DNA from: Lysobacterales bacterium
Lineage (GTDB): Bacteria > Pseudomonadota > Gammaproteobacteria > Xanthomonadales > Rhodanobacteraceae
Length of the DNA: 64,000 nt
Assembly: GCA_002632325.1 (NCBI GenBank)
Contig: NSJK01000008.1
Span: 62,001 to 126,000, forward strand
Direction: 5' to 3'
Below the pieces are notes generated by a model. That model was not told the DNA's origin. It made no database searches and saw only the letters and a list, made by a program, of their open reading frames with translations. Below, in pieces: positions 20,325 to 29,998 of the stretch. The first letter of the stretch is position 1. Each line of letters begins with the position of its first letter. The position numbers and the translations under genes are program-made.

Positions 20325-21272
20325 ATGAACAAGTCTCTGCTTCGCGTTGCGCTGCTCAGCGCGCTCGCCCTCGTTGCCGTCGGTTGCCAGAAGGCGCCGG
20401 AGTCGGCCACCACGCCGGCTGCCCAGAGCGCTGCGGCGACCTCGCCCGATGGCGCCCTGATGGCTTCGATCGCGGCGCTCAAGGCCGGCGATTTCGACAG
20501 CCTCATGAAGAACTCGCTGCCGCCCGCCGAGTTCGCCAAGATCAAGGCCGACTGGAACAAGGATCAGGATCCGATCACCGACGAGGAACGGCAGAAGTTC
20601 GCCGACACGATCGGCAAGCTCACTGCGCCTGATGCCGAGCAGAAGATCTTTGCCGAGATCGAGCCGCAACTGACCGCATTCGACGCGCAGTACCAGCAGC
20701 AGATTCCGATGTACGTTGCGATGGGCTCGGGCTGGCTGCAGGGCATGGTGCAGCAGAACAAGGACATGTCCGAGGAATCCAAGCAACAGGCGCTGGCCGC
20801 GATCAACGCGCTCGGTGCCTGGGTCACCAAGACCCGCTTCACCGATCCGGCCAAGGTCAAGCAGGTGATCGCGATCGTGGTCAAGGCCGCGCGTGACCTC
20901 AACCTCAAGTCGCTCGACGAAGCGCGTGCGCTGAGCTACGAGCAGGGCATGCAGAAAGGCAAGGCCGCATTCGCCGCGTTCAAGGACGCCCTCAACGTCT
21001 ACGGTTTCTCCTTCGATCAGACGCTCGATTCGATCAAGCCCGAAGTCGTGAGCAACGACGGCAAGACCGCCAAGATCAAGATGAGCTACACCCTGCTCGG
21101 CACGCCGCTGACTGGCGAGGCGGACATGGTCAACGTCGATGGTCGCTGGTACGGCAAGGACACCATCGAGAAGATCAAGGAAAAGGCCGCCGCGCAGGCG
21201 GGTGGTGAAGGCGCCGCACCGGCTGTTGCGCCGGCTGCCGAAGCACCCGCCACGCCCGAAACGCAAGGCTGA
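20325..21272 (+). CDS. Predicted lipoprotein of unknown function
   Basis: A 315-aa lipoprotein with signal and lipobox LVAVGC (Cys about residue 21). A Thr/Ala/Ser-rich spacer leads to a mostly helical body: 'IAALKAGDFDSLMKNSLPPAEF' resembles a DUF4878/NTF2-like opening, and beta-strands near 'KIKMSYTLLGTPLTGEADMVNVDGRWY' resemble the end of such a domain. The C-terminus is a low-complexity Ala/Pro/Glu tail. It should sit in the outer or inner membrane, facing the periplasm. The gene forms a single unit: a possible -10 box TAGAGT at 20280-20285, and a terminator 80 nt after the stop. Function unknown. Confidence 0.75.
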   Translation: MNKSLLRVALLSALALVAVGCQKAPESATTPAAQSAAATSPDGALMASIAALKAGDFDSLMKNSLPPAEFAKIKADWNKDQDPITDEERQKFADTIGKLTAPDAEQKIFAEIEPQLTAFDAQYQQQIPMYVAMGSGWLQGMVQQNKDMSEESKQQALAAINALGAWVTKTRFTDPAKVKQVIAIVVKAARDLNLKSLDEARALSYEQGMQKGKAAFAAFKDALNVYGFSFDQTLDSIKPEVVSNDGKTAKIKMSYTLLGTPLTGEADMVNVDGRWYGKDTIEKIKEKAAAQAGGEGAAPAVAPAAEAPATPETQG

Positions 21273-21350
21273 GCCTGTCTGCATCGAGCGTGCAGGCCTG
21301 AATTTCGCGGGCTGCACGCGATGTGCGCCATGGCATCAGCTGCAGCAAGA

Positions 21351-21377
21351 AAAGTCCCGCCTTGTGCGGGACTTTTT
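21351..21377 (+). terminator. Intrinsic terminator after the lipoprotein gene
   Basis: Perfect 10-bp stem AAAGTCCCGC (21351-21360) with GCGGGACTTT (21366-21375), loop CTTGT, and a run of five T at 21373-21377. It ends only 27 nt before the plsB start codon, so plsB must have its own promoter inside that gap or upstream. Confidence 0.85.
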
Positions 21378-21404
21378 GTATCCGCGTTGCCCTAGACTTC
21401 GCGC

Positions 21405-23936
21405 ATGAATGATTCATCCCCACCACCGACACCCCAACCGATCGCACAAGCTCCGGGTTGGTTGCGCATCCTCGGCAGTCTGCTGCGACCGTGGCTGCGC
21501 ATCCAGCGCACGCCCGAGGACGTGCATGCCCTGCTGCCCGAGGATCCACGTCCGACGGTGTATCTGATCGAGCGCTACGGACTGTCCGACAACCTGATCC
21601 TCGAACAAGCTTGTCAGGAAGCCGGCTTGCCTTCGCCCTATGCCGCGGCCGAGCGTCTGCCGATCAGTCGTCGCCGCGCGGTGATTACGCTGTCACGCCG
21701 GCCGCCGATGTTCGGACGCGCGCCGCATCCGACTCGCTCTGAAACCTTGAGTCTGCTCGCCGAAGCGGTGCGCAGCGCACCCGAACTCGATGTGCGGCTG
21801 GTGCCGGTATCGATCTTCGTCGGTCGCGCGCCGCAGCGCGAATCGGGCTGGTTCCGCGTGCTGTTCTCGGAAAACTGGGTGGTCGTCGGCCGCTTCCGCC
21901 GCCTGCTCGCGCTGGCGCTCAATGGCCGCGACACCCTGGTCGAGTTTGCCGCGCCGGTGAGCCTGCGCGACGTGGTCGCCGGCGAAAGCAGTACCGAGCG
22001 CGGCGTGCGCAAGTTGCAGCGCATCGTGCGCGTGCATTTCCGCCGCGTGCGCGCCGCGGTCATCGGTCCCGACCTTTCGCATCGACGCACCCTGATCGAC
22101 GGCGTCGTCAATGCCGCGCCGGTGCAACAGGCGATCGATGTCCATGCCAATCGCGAAGGCATCTCGCGCGAGGCTGCGGCGGCCAAGGCGCGCGCGTTTG
22201 CCTGGGAAATCGCCGCCGATCAATCGCATCTGGTGGTGCGCTCGGCGTCGTTCCTGCTCACCGCGCTGTGGGAGAAGATCTACCGCGGCGTGCACATGCA
22301 TCACTTCGACAAGCTGCGCGAGGTCGCTCCGGGCCACGAAGTGATCTTCGTGCCCTGCCATCGCAGCACCACCGACGATGCGCTCTTGCCCTACCTGCTC
22401 TATCGCAACGGCCTCGCGGTGCCGCACATCGCCGCCGGCGTCAATCTCAACCTGCCGGTGATCGGTGGCCTGTTGCGTCGTGGTGGTGCGTTCTTCCTGC
22501 GCCGCAGTTTCAGCGATCCGTTCTATTCGACGGTGTTCCGCGAATACATGAGCCAGCTCATCGCGCGCGGGATTTCGCTGATGTACTTCATCGAGGGCGG
22601 GCGCTCGCGCACCGGGCGCATGCTCGCGCCGCGCGGCGGCCTGCTGTCGATGACCCTGCGCAGCTTCCTGCGCCAGCCCGATCGACCGGTGGTGTTCCAG
22701 CCGGTCTACATCGGCTACGAGAAAGTCATGGAAGGCGAGTCCTACATCGGCGAACTCTCGGGCAAGGCCAAGGAAAAGGAATCCTGGGGTGGTTTGTTGC
22801 GCAGCCTCGGCGTACTGCGCCGCAATTACGGCGCGGTCACGGTGAATTTCGGCGAGGCGTTGTTTCTCACTCCGCTGCTCGACGAGATCGAACCCGACTG
22901 GCGCGCCGCCACTGCCGATCCCGAGGCCAAACCCAACTGGCTCAAGAGCGCGGTCGATACGCTCGGCGAGCGCATCCTCGTCAACATCAATCGCGCCGCC
23001 GACGTCAATCCGGTCAACCTGCTCGGTATCACCCTGCTCGCCACGCCCAAGCATGCGATGTCCGAATCCGATCTGCTCGCCCAGCTCGAATTGTCCAGGA
23101 CCTTGCTGCAGGCGCTGCCGTATTCCGAGCGCGTTACCGTATCGGCGCTGTCGGCCGAGCAGATCATCGCCCATGGCGAGACCATGCAATGGATCCGCCG
23201 CGTCAGTCATCCGCTTGGCGATGTGCTGCTTGCCGACGACAAGGCCGGCGTGCTGCTGAGCTACTTCCGCAACAACGTCAGTCATCTGTTCGCGTGCTCG
23301 GCGTGGGTCGCCTGCTGCCTGCTCAACAATCGGCGCATCGCGCGCTCCTCGATCCTGCGTCTGGGCCGCATCGTCTATCCGTTCGTGCAGGCCGAGCTGT
23401 TCCTGCCCTGGGACGAGGAGGAATTCGCCACGCGCGTGCAGCAGACCATCGATTTCCTCATCGCCCGTGATCTGCTGCACGCCAGTGCCGACGGTCGCAT
23501 CATCAGTCGTGGGCCAGGCCAGACCGATGCGGCGTTCCAGTTGCGCGCGCTCGCCGACAATCTGCTGCCGGCGATCGAGCGCTACTACATCGCACTCGCG
23601 CTGCTGGTGAAGAACGGTTCGGGCACGCTCACTTCAAGCGAGCTCGAAAACCTGTGCACGCTCAGCGCGCAGCGGCTGTCGCTGCTGCAGGAGCTCAACG
23701 CGCCCGAGTTCTTCGACAAGAGCCTGTTCCGCGGCTTCATCCAGAAACTGCGCGAGCGCCGCGTGGTGTGGAACGACGATGCCGGCAAACTTGCCTTCGA
23801 TGCCTCGCTGGCCGTGGTCGCCAACGACGCACGCGTGGTTCTCAGTCGCGAGATCCGCCACGGCATCCTCAAGCTGACCCCGGAAAAACACGCCCAACTC
23901 GCGCGTGACAGCGCGGCTGAAAGCGACTCGGATTGA
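21405..23936 (+). CDS. plsB: Glycerol-3-phosphate 1-O-acyltransferase PlsB
   Basis: Membrane-bound acyltransferase of 843 aa, the normal length, which adds the first acyl chain to glycerol-3-phosphate at the inner membrane. The acyltransferase blocks are clear: block I H319-RSTTD324 (HX4D catalytic pair), block II around GGAFFLRRSF, block III YFIEGGRSRTGRM and block IV in PVVFQPVYIGYEK. The N-terminal ~300 residues and C-terminal helical region match PlsB rather than the short PlsC type. No Shine-Dalgarno sequence precedes the ATG, and a -10-like TAGACT ends just 6 nt before it, so the mRNA may be leaderless. Confidence 0.97.
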   Translation: MNDSSPPPTPQPIAQAPGWLRILGSLLRPWLRIQRTPEDVHALLPEDPRPTVYLIERYGLSDNLILEQACQEAGLPSPYAAAERLPISRRRAVITLSRRPPMFGRAPHPTRSETLSLLAEAVRSAPELDVRLVPVSIFVGRAPQRESGWFRVLFSENWVVVGRFRRLLALALNGRDTLVEFAAPVSLRDVVAGESSTERGVRKLQRIVRVHFRRVRAAVIGPDLSHRRTLIDGVVNAAPVQQAIDVHANREGISREAAAAKARAFAWEIAADQSHLVVRSASFLLTALWEKIYRGVHMHHFDKLREVAPGHEVIFVPCHRSTTDDALLPYLLYRNGLAVPHIAAGVNLNLPVIGGLLRRGGAFFLRRSFSDPFYSTVFREYMSQLIARGISLMYFIEGGRSRTGRMLAPRGGLLSMTLRSFLRQPDRPVVFQPVYIGYEKVMEGESYIGELSGKAKEKESWGGLLRSLGVLRRNYGAVTVNFGEALFLTPLLDEIEPDWRAATADPEAKPNWLKSAVDTLGERILVNINRAADVNPVNLLGITLLATPKHAMSESDLLAQLELSRTLLQALPYSERVTVSALSAEQIIAHGETMQWIRRVSHPLGDVLLADDKAGVLLSYFRNNVSHLFACSAWVACCLLNNRRIARSSILRLGRIVYPFVQAELFLPWDEEEFATRVQQTIDFLIARDLLHASADGRIISRGPGQTDAAFQLRALADNLLPAIERYYIALALLVKNGSGTLTSSELENLCTLSAQRLSLLQELNAPEFFDKSLFRGFIQKLRERRVVWNDDAGKLAFDASLAVVANDARVVLSREIRHGILKLTPEKHAQLARDSAAESDSD

Positions 23937-24006
23937 ACCAGCCCGAGGCAAGGCTGATCGAGTGGCGCGATCGTCACGGCGCCGCAGACATGCCAATGGA
24001 GAGCAC

Positions 24007-24642
24007 ATGACGCTCGACGACTATCTGCACATGCACTTCGTTTCCCGGCAGCGCTTCGCCGAGATGGCCGGCATCTCCGAGCAACGTCTGGCGACCTTGA
24101 TCGAACTCGGGGCGGTTCCGCGCGCGACCTATGTCTGCGATGGCGACGCGATCGAGTCGGCGGTTTTCGGCCGCATCGAAGCTCAGCAGGCCGCAGCGGG
24201 CGAGTATTTCCGCCCCGAATGCCTGCGCTGGGTGGCGATCGCCGAGCGCGCGGCGGCCGGTGGCGAGCGCGACGCGGTGCTGGCTGTCTTGAGCGCGGAA
24301 CTGCACGCGGCGCTCGCAGGCACAGGCGAGGATCCTGCAGCAATCGACGCAAGGATCTGGCAGGACTACATTCCCGCTTTTCTCGACGGCACCTTCGGCT
24401 TGTGCGTTGCCGACCCCACGAGCGGCGCAGGCATTGCGCGCAAGGAATGCCTGCAGGAACGACTCACGGAAGTGACCGCCAACGGCAGCGAGGCGCAGCC
24501 AGCGGGCATCGCACGCGAGGAATTGCTGCGCCTGATCGACGACTATGCCGCAGCGGCGATGCCCTTCTCGCCGGCCGAATTTGCGCGCAGCAGTCGCAAG
24601 CGTCTGGTCGACGATCTGCGCCCGCGCGTGGCTGCACGCTAA
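24007..24642 (+). CDS. DUF6058-like protein of unknown function
   Basis: Soluble protein of 211 aa with no signal or membrane segment. The N-terminus (MTLDDYLHMHFVSRQRFAEM, then AGISEQRLATLIELGAVPRA) looks like a small helical DNA-binding-like or recognition fold. The middle has 'YFRPECLRWVAIAER' and 'WQDYIPAFLDGTFGLCVADPTS', a pattern recalled from the DUF6058 family, which is common in Xanthomonadaceae. A GAG-rich ribosome-binding site (GGAGAGCAC) precedes the ATG. It lies 70 nt after plsB and is probably cotranscribed. The 161-bp hairpin element starts directly after its TAA stop codon. Function unknown; the family assignment is tentative. Confidence 0.7.
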   Translation: MTLDDYLHMHFVSRQRFAEMAGISEQRLATLIELGAVPRATYVCDGDAIESAVFGRIEAQQAAAGEYFRPECLRWVAIAERAAAGGERDAVLAVLSAELHAALAGTGEDPAAIDARIWQDYIPAFLDGTFGLCVADPTSGAGIARKECLQERLTEVTANGSEAQPAGIAREELLRLIDDYAAAAMPFSPAEFARSSRKRLVDDLRPRVAAR

Positions 24643-24803
24643 CAGGGTGCTGAAAAAGTCCATCCTGGACTTCTTCAGCTCGACGAGTCCGGTACATGCC
24701 CGGACTCGTCTCCGACGAATCAATCACTTGCGTGATCGATTCGCATGCAGTGCATCCCTGCACTGCGCTATCAAGCTGCTGAAAAGGATTTTTCAGCAGC
24801 CTG
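24643..24803. mobile_element. 161-bp MITE-like element made of five consecutive hairpins
   Basis: Terminal inverted repeats: left CAGGGTGCTGAAAAAGTCC, right (as complement) CAGGCTGCTGAAAAATCC. Between and including the ends are five hairpins in a row: 24649-24679 (12 of 13 pairs), 24682-24710 (11 perfect pairs, loop 7 nt), 24716-24743 (11 of 12), 24747-24766 (8 perfect) and 24775-24800 (11 perfect). There is no ORF. The TGCTGAAAAA ends resemble those of IS families widespread in Proteobacteria. No target-site duplication was seen. The element separates two convergent genes and could also end both transcripts. Confidence 0.7.
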
Positions 24804-24829
24804 CCAAGGCATCGGCAAGCGCGGCGCGA

Positions 24830-27800
24830 TCAAGCCGCGTCGCGCCGAGCTTGCGGATTGCGCCATTGCGCAAGCAAGGCCGCTTGCCGTTCGCGTGCCT
24901 TGTCCAGATGACGCTCCTTGACGTGGCCGTAGCCGCGGATCTGCTCGGGAATCGAGGCGATTTCAGCAGCGAGTGCGTGGTTGCCCGCGTCGAGCTTGGC
25001 CAGCAGTTCATCGACGATCGCGAAGTACTCGGCAATCAGCCTGCGTTCCTCGCGTCGCTCGGCGGTGTAGCCGAACACATCGAACACGCTGCCGCGCAGG
25101 AAGCGCAGTTTCGCCAGCAGCTTGAACGCGATCATCATGCGTGGACCGAATTCGGCCTTGATCAAGCGGCCCTCGGCGTCGCGCTTGGCGAACAGCGGCG
25201 GCGCGAGATTGAAATGCACGCGGTAATCGCCATCGAAGACCTGCTTGAGACGCTGCTCGAACTCGCCCGAGGTGTACAGGCGCGCGACTTCGTATTCGTC
25301 CTTGAAGGACATCAGCTTGAACGCGTAACGCGCGACCGCTTCGCCGAGCGCACTGCTGCCCGGCAGGGCGCTTGCCTCGGCGGCGCGCACCTTGTCGATC
25401 AGGGCGCGGTATTTCGCGGCGTAGGCGGCATTCTGGTAATCGCCGAGGAAGGCCACGCGGCGCGCGATGCGCTCATCGAGCGAGCTGCTGAGCGTGGCAT
25501 CGTCGAGCGGCGCAGCCGGTGTGCCTTGAGCACTCGCTGCGGGCTTGCGCAGCGGCAGGGCGAGCGCAATCGCGCCCGAGGGCAGATGCGGATGCGGCAG
25601 GCCCGTCGCCTTGCGCACCGCCACCGGATCATGCGCGGCCAGACGGCCCCAATTGAAAGCGGCCTTGTTCATCTCGACCGCAGCGGCATTGAGTTCGATC
25701 GCGCGCAGCAGGGCTTCGCCTGACAGCGGCACCCAACCCTTCTGCCAGGCGTAGCCGAGCATGAACAGGTTCGCGGCGATGGTGTCGCCGAGCAGGGCGG
25801 TGGCGAGCTCGGTCGCATCGATCAGATCCGGCGACTCGCCATCGAGTGCGGTCCTGACCGCATCGATGATGCCCTGCGCGGGGAACTGCAGGTCGGGCTT
25901 CATCGTGAACGAACCGGGCATCGCCTCGTAGCTGTTGAGCACCACGCGCGAGCGTCCCGCGCGGATCTTGGACAGTGCCCAGTAGTCGTTGACCACCACC
26001 ATGTCGCAACCGAGCACGAGGTCGGCTTCACCCGCGGCGATGCGCACGGCGTGGATGTCTGCGGGCGTGCGCGCCACGCGCAGGTGACAGGTCACCGCGC
26101 CGCCCTTCTGCGCCAGACCAGTCTGGTCGAGCACGGTGCTGCCCTTGCCCTCGAGGTGCGCGGCCATGCCGATCAAGGCGCCGATCGTGACCACGCCGGT
26201 GCCGCCGATGCCGGTGACAAGGATGTTCCACGGCTGGGCGAGATCGCTGGCGAATTGCGGCTGCGGCAGCGCGGAGAAATCGACGCTCGCCTTGCCCTGT
26301 TGCTTCTTGAGGCGGCCACCGACCACGGTGACGAAGCTCGGACAAAAGCCCTTCACGCAACTGAAGTCCTTGTTGCAGCCGGATTGATCGATTTCGCGCT
26401 TGCGCCCGTACTCGGTGTCCTTGGGCAGCACCGAGACGCAGAAGCTCTGCTCGCCGCAGTCGCCGCAACCTTCGCAGACAAGCGAGTTGATGAACACGCG
26501 CTTGTTCGGATCTTCCAGCTTGCCGCGCTTGCGGCGCCGGCGCTTCTCGGTGGCGCAGGTCTGGTCATAGATCAGGACGCTCACGCCGGTCACTTCGCGC
26601 AGCCGCTTCTGCGCCGCGTCGAGTTGATCGCGGTGTTCGAATGTCACCTCCGGAGGAAAATCGATGTCGCGATATTTGCTCAGGTCATCGGACATCACGA
26701 CGATGGTTCTGACGCCCTCGGACCACACTTGCCCGGCGATGTCGGACACGCTGAGCGTGCCGTCCACCGGCTGGCCGCCGGTCATCGCCACCGCGTCGTT
26801 GTAGAGGATCTTGTAGGTGATGTTGACCTTGGCCGCGATCGCCTGCCGGATCGCCAGCGAGCCCGAGTGGAAATAGGTGCCGTCGCCGAGGTTCTGGAAC
26901 ACGTGGCGGGTTTCGGTGAATGGCGCCTGCCCGCACCAGGTCACGCCTTCACCGCCCATCTGCGTGAAGGTGTCGGTGCGCCGATCCATCCAGGTCACCA
27001 TGTAGTGGCAACCGATGCCGGCCAGCGCGCGCGAGCCTTCGGGCACCTGGGTCGAGGTGTTGTGCGGACAGCCCGAGCAGTAGTGCGGCACGCGCGGAAA
27101 ATTCGTGCGCGGCAAGGTGAGCTCGTGTTCCTTGGCTTCGATCCATGCCACTCGCGCCTTGATCGCATCGCTGCTGAAGAAGCGACCGAGGCGGCGCGCG
27201 ATCACCAGCGCGATCATCGCCGGCGTCAACTCGTTGGTCGAAGGCAGCACCCAGTTGCCTTCTTCGTCGTACTTGCCGATCACCGACGGCCGCGCGTGGT
27301 GATCCCAGTTGTACATGTATTCCTTCATCTGCGATTCGATGAAGGAGCGCTTTTCCTCGACCACCACGATGTCTTCGAGGCCACGCGCGAATTCGCGGAT
27401 GCCCTGCGGTTCGAGCGGCCACGTCATGCCGACCTTGTAGACGCGGATGCCGATCTCGCGCGCGTCTTCGGCGCTGATGCCGAGGTATTCGAGCGCCTGC
27501 AACACGTCGAGGAAACTCTTGCCGGTGGTGACGATGCCCAGCCGCGCACGCGACGAATCGATCACCACGCGATCGATGCGATTGGCGCGCGCGAACGCGC
27601 AGGCGGCTTGCACTGCGTACTGGTGCAGACGCATTTCCTGCTGCAGTGGCGGATCGGGCCAGCGGATGCCGAGGCCCCCCTCGGGGCCGGTGAAATCCTG
27701 CGGCAGGATGATGTCGAGTTGATGCGGATCGACCAGCACCGAGGCCGAGGATTCGACCGTTTCAGCGATCGTCTTGAAGCCGACCCAGCGGCCGGTGAAA

Positions 27801-28399
27801 CGACTCATCGCCCAACCGAGCAGGCCCATGTCGAGGATGTCCTGCACGCCGGCCGGATTGAGCACCGGCATCATCGCGCTGACGAATTCTAGTTCCGATC
27901 CATGTGGCAAGGTCGACGACCGACAGGCGTGATCGTCGGCAGCGAGCGCGAGCACGCCGCCGAACTTCGAAGTACCTGCGGCATTGCCGTGCTTGAACAC
28001 ATCGCCGCAACGATCCACGCCCGGGCCCTTGCCGTACCACATCGAGAACACGCCGTCGTACCTGGCGCCGGGAAACAAGTTGGCCTGCTGCGTGCCCCAC
28101 ACCATCGTCGCGCCGAGGTCTTCGTTGAGACCGGGCGTGAACTGGATGTTGGCCGCCTTGAGATGCTTGCCGGCCTTCCACAATTCCAGATCGAGCCCGC
28201 CGAGCGGCGAGCCGCGATAGCCCGAGACGAAGCCCGCGGTATTGAGCCCTGCCGCGCGGTCGCGCATCTGCTGCATCAAGGGCAAGCGCACCAGAGCCTG
28301 CACGCCCGACAGATAGATGCGGCCCTGACTGCGCGTGTACTTGTGTTCGAGCGTGTAGTCGCGGTCGATCGCCGGATGCGCAGACACGGTCACGGACAT
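24830..28399 (-). CDS. Indolepyruvate ferredoxin oxidoreductase, fused single-chain form
   Basis: Cytosolic enzyme of 1189 aa that decarboxylates aryl- and branched-chain 2-oxo acids to acyl-CoA, with thiamine diphosphate and iron-sulfur clusters. In order: PFOR-like pyrimidine-binding domain with GFVSGYRGSPLGGLD and a TPP-binding segment around GIGCHYMVTWMDRRTDTFTQ; a ferredoxin-like Cys-rich segment (CEGCGDCGEQSFC, then CNKDFSCVKGFCPSF) for [4Fe-4S]; a gamma-type domain starting NILVTGIGGTGVVTIG; and a C-terminal domain of about 220 residues found only in the long proteobacterial form. The start at 28399 gives MSVTVSAHPAIDRDYTLEHK, the usual N-terminus. Divergent from the transporter gene at 28678. 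Confidence 0.93.
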   Translation of the reverse strand: MSVTVSAHPAIDRDYTLEHKYTRSQGRIYLSGVQALVRLPLMQQMRDRAAGLNTAGFVSGYRGSPLGGLDLELWKAGKHLKAANIQFTPGLNEDLGATMVWGTQQANLFPGARYDGVFSMWYGKGPGVDRCGDVFKHGNAAGTSKFGGVLALAADDHACRSSTLPHGSELEFVSAMMPVLNPAGVQDILDMGLLGWAMSRFTGRWVGFKTIAETVESSASVLVDPHQLDIILPQDFTGPEGGLGIRWPDPPLQQEMRLHQYAVQAACAFARANRIDRVVIDSSRARLGIVTTGKSFLDVLQALEYLGISAEDAREIGIRVYKVGMTWPLEPQGIREFARGLEDIVVVEEKRSFIESQMKEYMYNWDHHARPSVIGKYDEEGNWVLPSTNELTPAMIALVIARRLGRFFSSDAIKARVAWIEAKEHELTLPRTNFPRVPHYCSGCPHNTSTQVPEGSRALAGIGCHYMVTWMDRRTDTFTQMGGEGVTWCGQAPFTETRHVFQNLGDGTYFHSGSLAIRQAIAAKVNITYKILYNDAVAMTGGQPVDGTLSVSDIAGQVWSEGVRTIVVMSDDLSKYRDIDFPPEVTFEHRDQLDAAQKRLREVTGVSVLIYDQTCATEKRRRRKRGKLEDPNKRVFINSLVCEGCGDCGEQSFCVSVLPKDTEYGRKREIDQSGCNKDFSCVKGFCPSFVTVVGGRLKKQQGKASVDFSALPQPQFASDLAQPWNILVTGIGGTGVVTIGALIGMAAHLEGKGSTVLDQTGLAQKGGAVTCHLRVARTPADIHAVRIAAGEADLVLGCDMVVVNDYWALSKIRAGRSRVVLNSYEAMPGSFTMKPDLQFPAQGIIDAVRTALDGESPDLIDATELATALLGDTIAANLFMLGYAWQKGWVPLSGEALLRAIELNAAAVEMNKAAFNWGRLAAHDPVAVRKATGLPHPHLPSGAIALALPLRKPAASAQGTPAAPLDDATLSSSLDERIARRVAFLGDYQNAAYAAKYRALIDKVRAAEASALPGSSALGEAVARYAFKLMSFKDEYEVARLYTSGEFEQRLKQVFDGDYRVHFNLAPPLFAKRDAEGRLIKAEFGPRMMIAFKLLAKLRFLRGSVFDVFGYTAERREERRLIAEYFAIVDELLAKLDAGNHALAAEIASIPEQIRGYGHVKERHLDKARERQAALLAQWRNPQARRDAA

Positions 28400-28630
28400 G
28401 GTCACTACCTGGCGATGGCTGGGCGGGGGGCGGATTCTATCGGATCGCCTCGCTGCAGCGGCGCGACCCTTCGTCCATCCGGGGATCGCAGCGGAACTGC
28501 GCTGGTTGCCGCAGCCGCATCGCTGCGGCGAACCGGGCATCGTGACGGCGCTCACATTCGCGCTCGCCAGCCAGGTGCAGGACCGTCGCGGACGCGGCAC
28601 TGCGCCTTGCGTGCGCTCGCTTGCCTGCCC

Positions 28631-28636
28631 TAGTCT
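28631..28636 (+). promoter_or_regulatory. Possible -10 box of the nucleoside transporter operon
   Basis: TAGTCT in 'CCCTAGTCTCGCC', 41 nt before the start at 28678. The same hexamer lies exactly 41 nt before the priA start codon. It lies in the 278-nt divergent gap, which holds no gene. Confidence 0.35.
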
Positions 28637-28677
28637 CGCCGTTCCGGTCGGCGCCCGCCGCATCGTGGGGACATTCA

Positions 28678-29994
28678 ATGCTGGAAGTTCTTGGGCAGGT
28701 CGCGTTCGGCGCGTTCGGTCTCGCGGTGCTGATCGGTATCGCCTGGCTGTTCTCCAACAACAAGCGTGCGGTCGACTGGAAGCTGGTCGCCACCGGCGTG
28801 ACGCTGCAGATCGTGTTCGCTGCGATCGTGCTCAAGCTGCCGCTCGGCCGCGACGTGTTCAACGCGATCGCAGTCGGCTTCGTCAAGCTGCTCGACTTCG
28901 TCAATGTCGGCTCGAAGTTCATCTTCGGCAGCTTCATGGACACCAGCAAGTTCGGTTTCGTGTTCGCGGTGCAGGTGCTGCCGACGATCATCTTCTTCGC
29001 CTCGCTCACCGGCGTGCTCTATCACCTGGGCGCGATGCAGAAAGTGGTCAAGGGCATGGCCTGGGTCATCACCAAGGTGATGCGCGTGTCGGGCGCCGAA
29101 ACCACCAGCGTCTGCGCCAGCGTGTTCATCGGCCAGACCGAGGCACCGCTGACGATCAAGCCCTACATCGAACGCATGACGCAGTCCGAACTCATGACCG
29201 TGATGATCGGCGGCATGGCCCACATCGCCGGTTCGGTGATGGCAGCCTATGTCGGCCTGCTCGGTGGCGATGATCCCGCGCAGAAGGAGTTCTTCGCCAA
29301 GCACCTGCTCACCGCCAGCATCATGGCGGCGCCGGCCACCCTCATGCTGGCCAAGATCCTCGTGCCCGAGACCGAACAACCCCTCACGCGCGGCACGGTC
29401 AAGCTCGAAGTGGAAAAGACCACCGCCAACGTGATCGACGCCGCGGCCACCGGTGCCAGCGATGGTCTGCGCCTCGCGCTCAATGTCGGCGCGATGCTGC
29501 TCGCCTTCATCGCCCTGATCGCGCTCGTCAACGGCCCGATCCAATGGCTGGGTGCGCATGCCTGGGGCGCCGCCGCCGATTCCACGATCAACGCCTGGCT
29601 CTCGACCAGCGCAGGTCACCCGGTCGAACTGTCGCTGCAGACGATCTTCGGCTGGATCCTCGCCCCGCTTGCCTGGTTGATCGGCGTGCCGTGGCAGGAC
29701 GCGACCCTCGTCGGCAGCTTCATCGGCCAGAAAGTGGTGATCAACGAATTCGTCGCCTATGTCGACATGTCGGCGCACATGGCGCAGATGAGCAAGCAAA
29801 GCCAGTTGATTGCGACCTACGCGCTGTGCGGCTTTGCCAATTTCTCCTCGATCGCGATCCAGATCGGCGGCATCGGCGGCCTTGCGCCGAACCGTCGCGC
29901 CGACCTTGCGCGCTTCGGCCTGCGCGCGGTGCTCGGCGGTTCGCTGGCGACCTTCATGACCGCAACCATCGCCGGCGTGCTCGAACAGATGTGA
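28678..29994 (+). CDS. Concentrative nucleoside transporter (NupC/CNT family)
   Basis: Inner-membrane transporter of 438 aa with a CNT layout: three N-terminal helices (Nucleos_tra2_N-like), a central gate domain and C-terminal core. Family signatures: GQTEAPLTIKPYI (nucleoside-binding helix pair), the MIGGMAHIAGSVMAAYVGLLG segment, GQKVVINEFVAY and CGFANFSSIAIQIGGIGGLAP. It should import nucleosides with Na+ or H+. The next gene, a ribokinase-family kinase, begins 4 nt after its stop, so import and phosphorylation of the sugar or nucleoside are probably coupled. Confidence 0.93.
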   Translation: MLEVLGQVAFGAFGLAVLIGIAWLFSNNKRAVDWKLVATGVTLQIVFAAIVLKLPLGRDVFNAIAVGFVKLLDFVNVGSKFIFGSFMDTSKFGFVFAVQVLPTIIFFASLTGVLYHLGAMQKVVKGMAWVITKVMRVSGAETTSVCASVFIGQTEAPLTIKPYIERMTQSELMTVMIGGMAHIAGSVMAAYVGLLGGDDPAQKEFFAKHLLTASIMAAPATLMLAKILVPETEQPLTRGTVKLEVEKTTANVIDAAATGASDGLRLALNVGAMLLAFIALIALVNGPIQWLGAHAWGAAADSTINAWLSTSAGHPVELSLQTIFGWILAPLAWLIGVPWQDATLVGSFIGQKVVINEFVAYVDMSAHMAQMSKQSQLIATYALCGFANFSSIAIQIGGIGGLAPNRRADLARFGLRAVLGGSLATFMTATIAGVLEQM

Positions 29995-29998
29995 GTGC

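Noticed and set aside
26051-27892. 613-codon open frame on the plus strand
   Set aside because: Antisense shadow of the indolepyruvate oxidoreductase gene, whose motifs are unmistakable.
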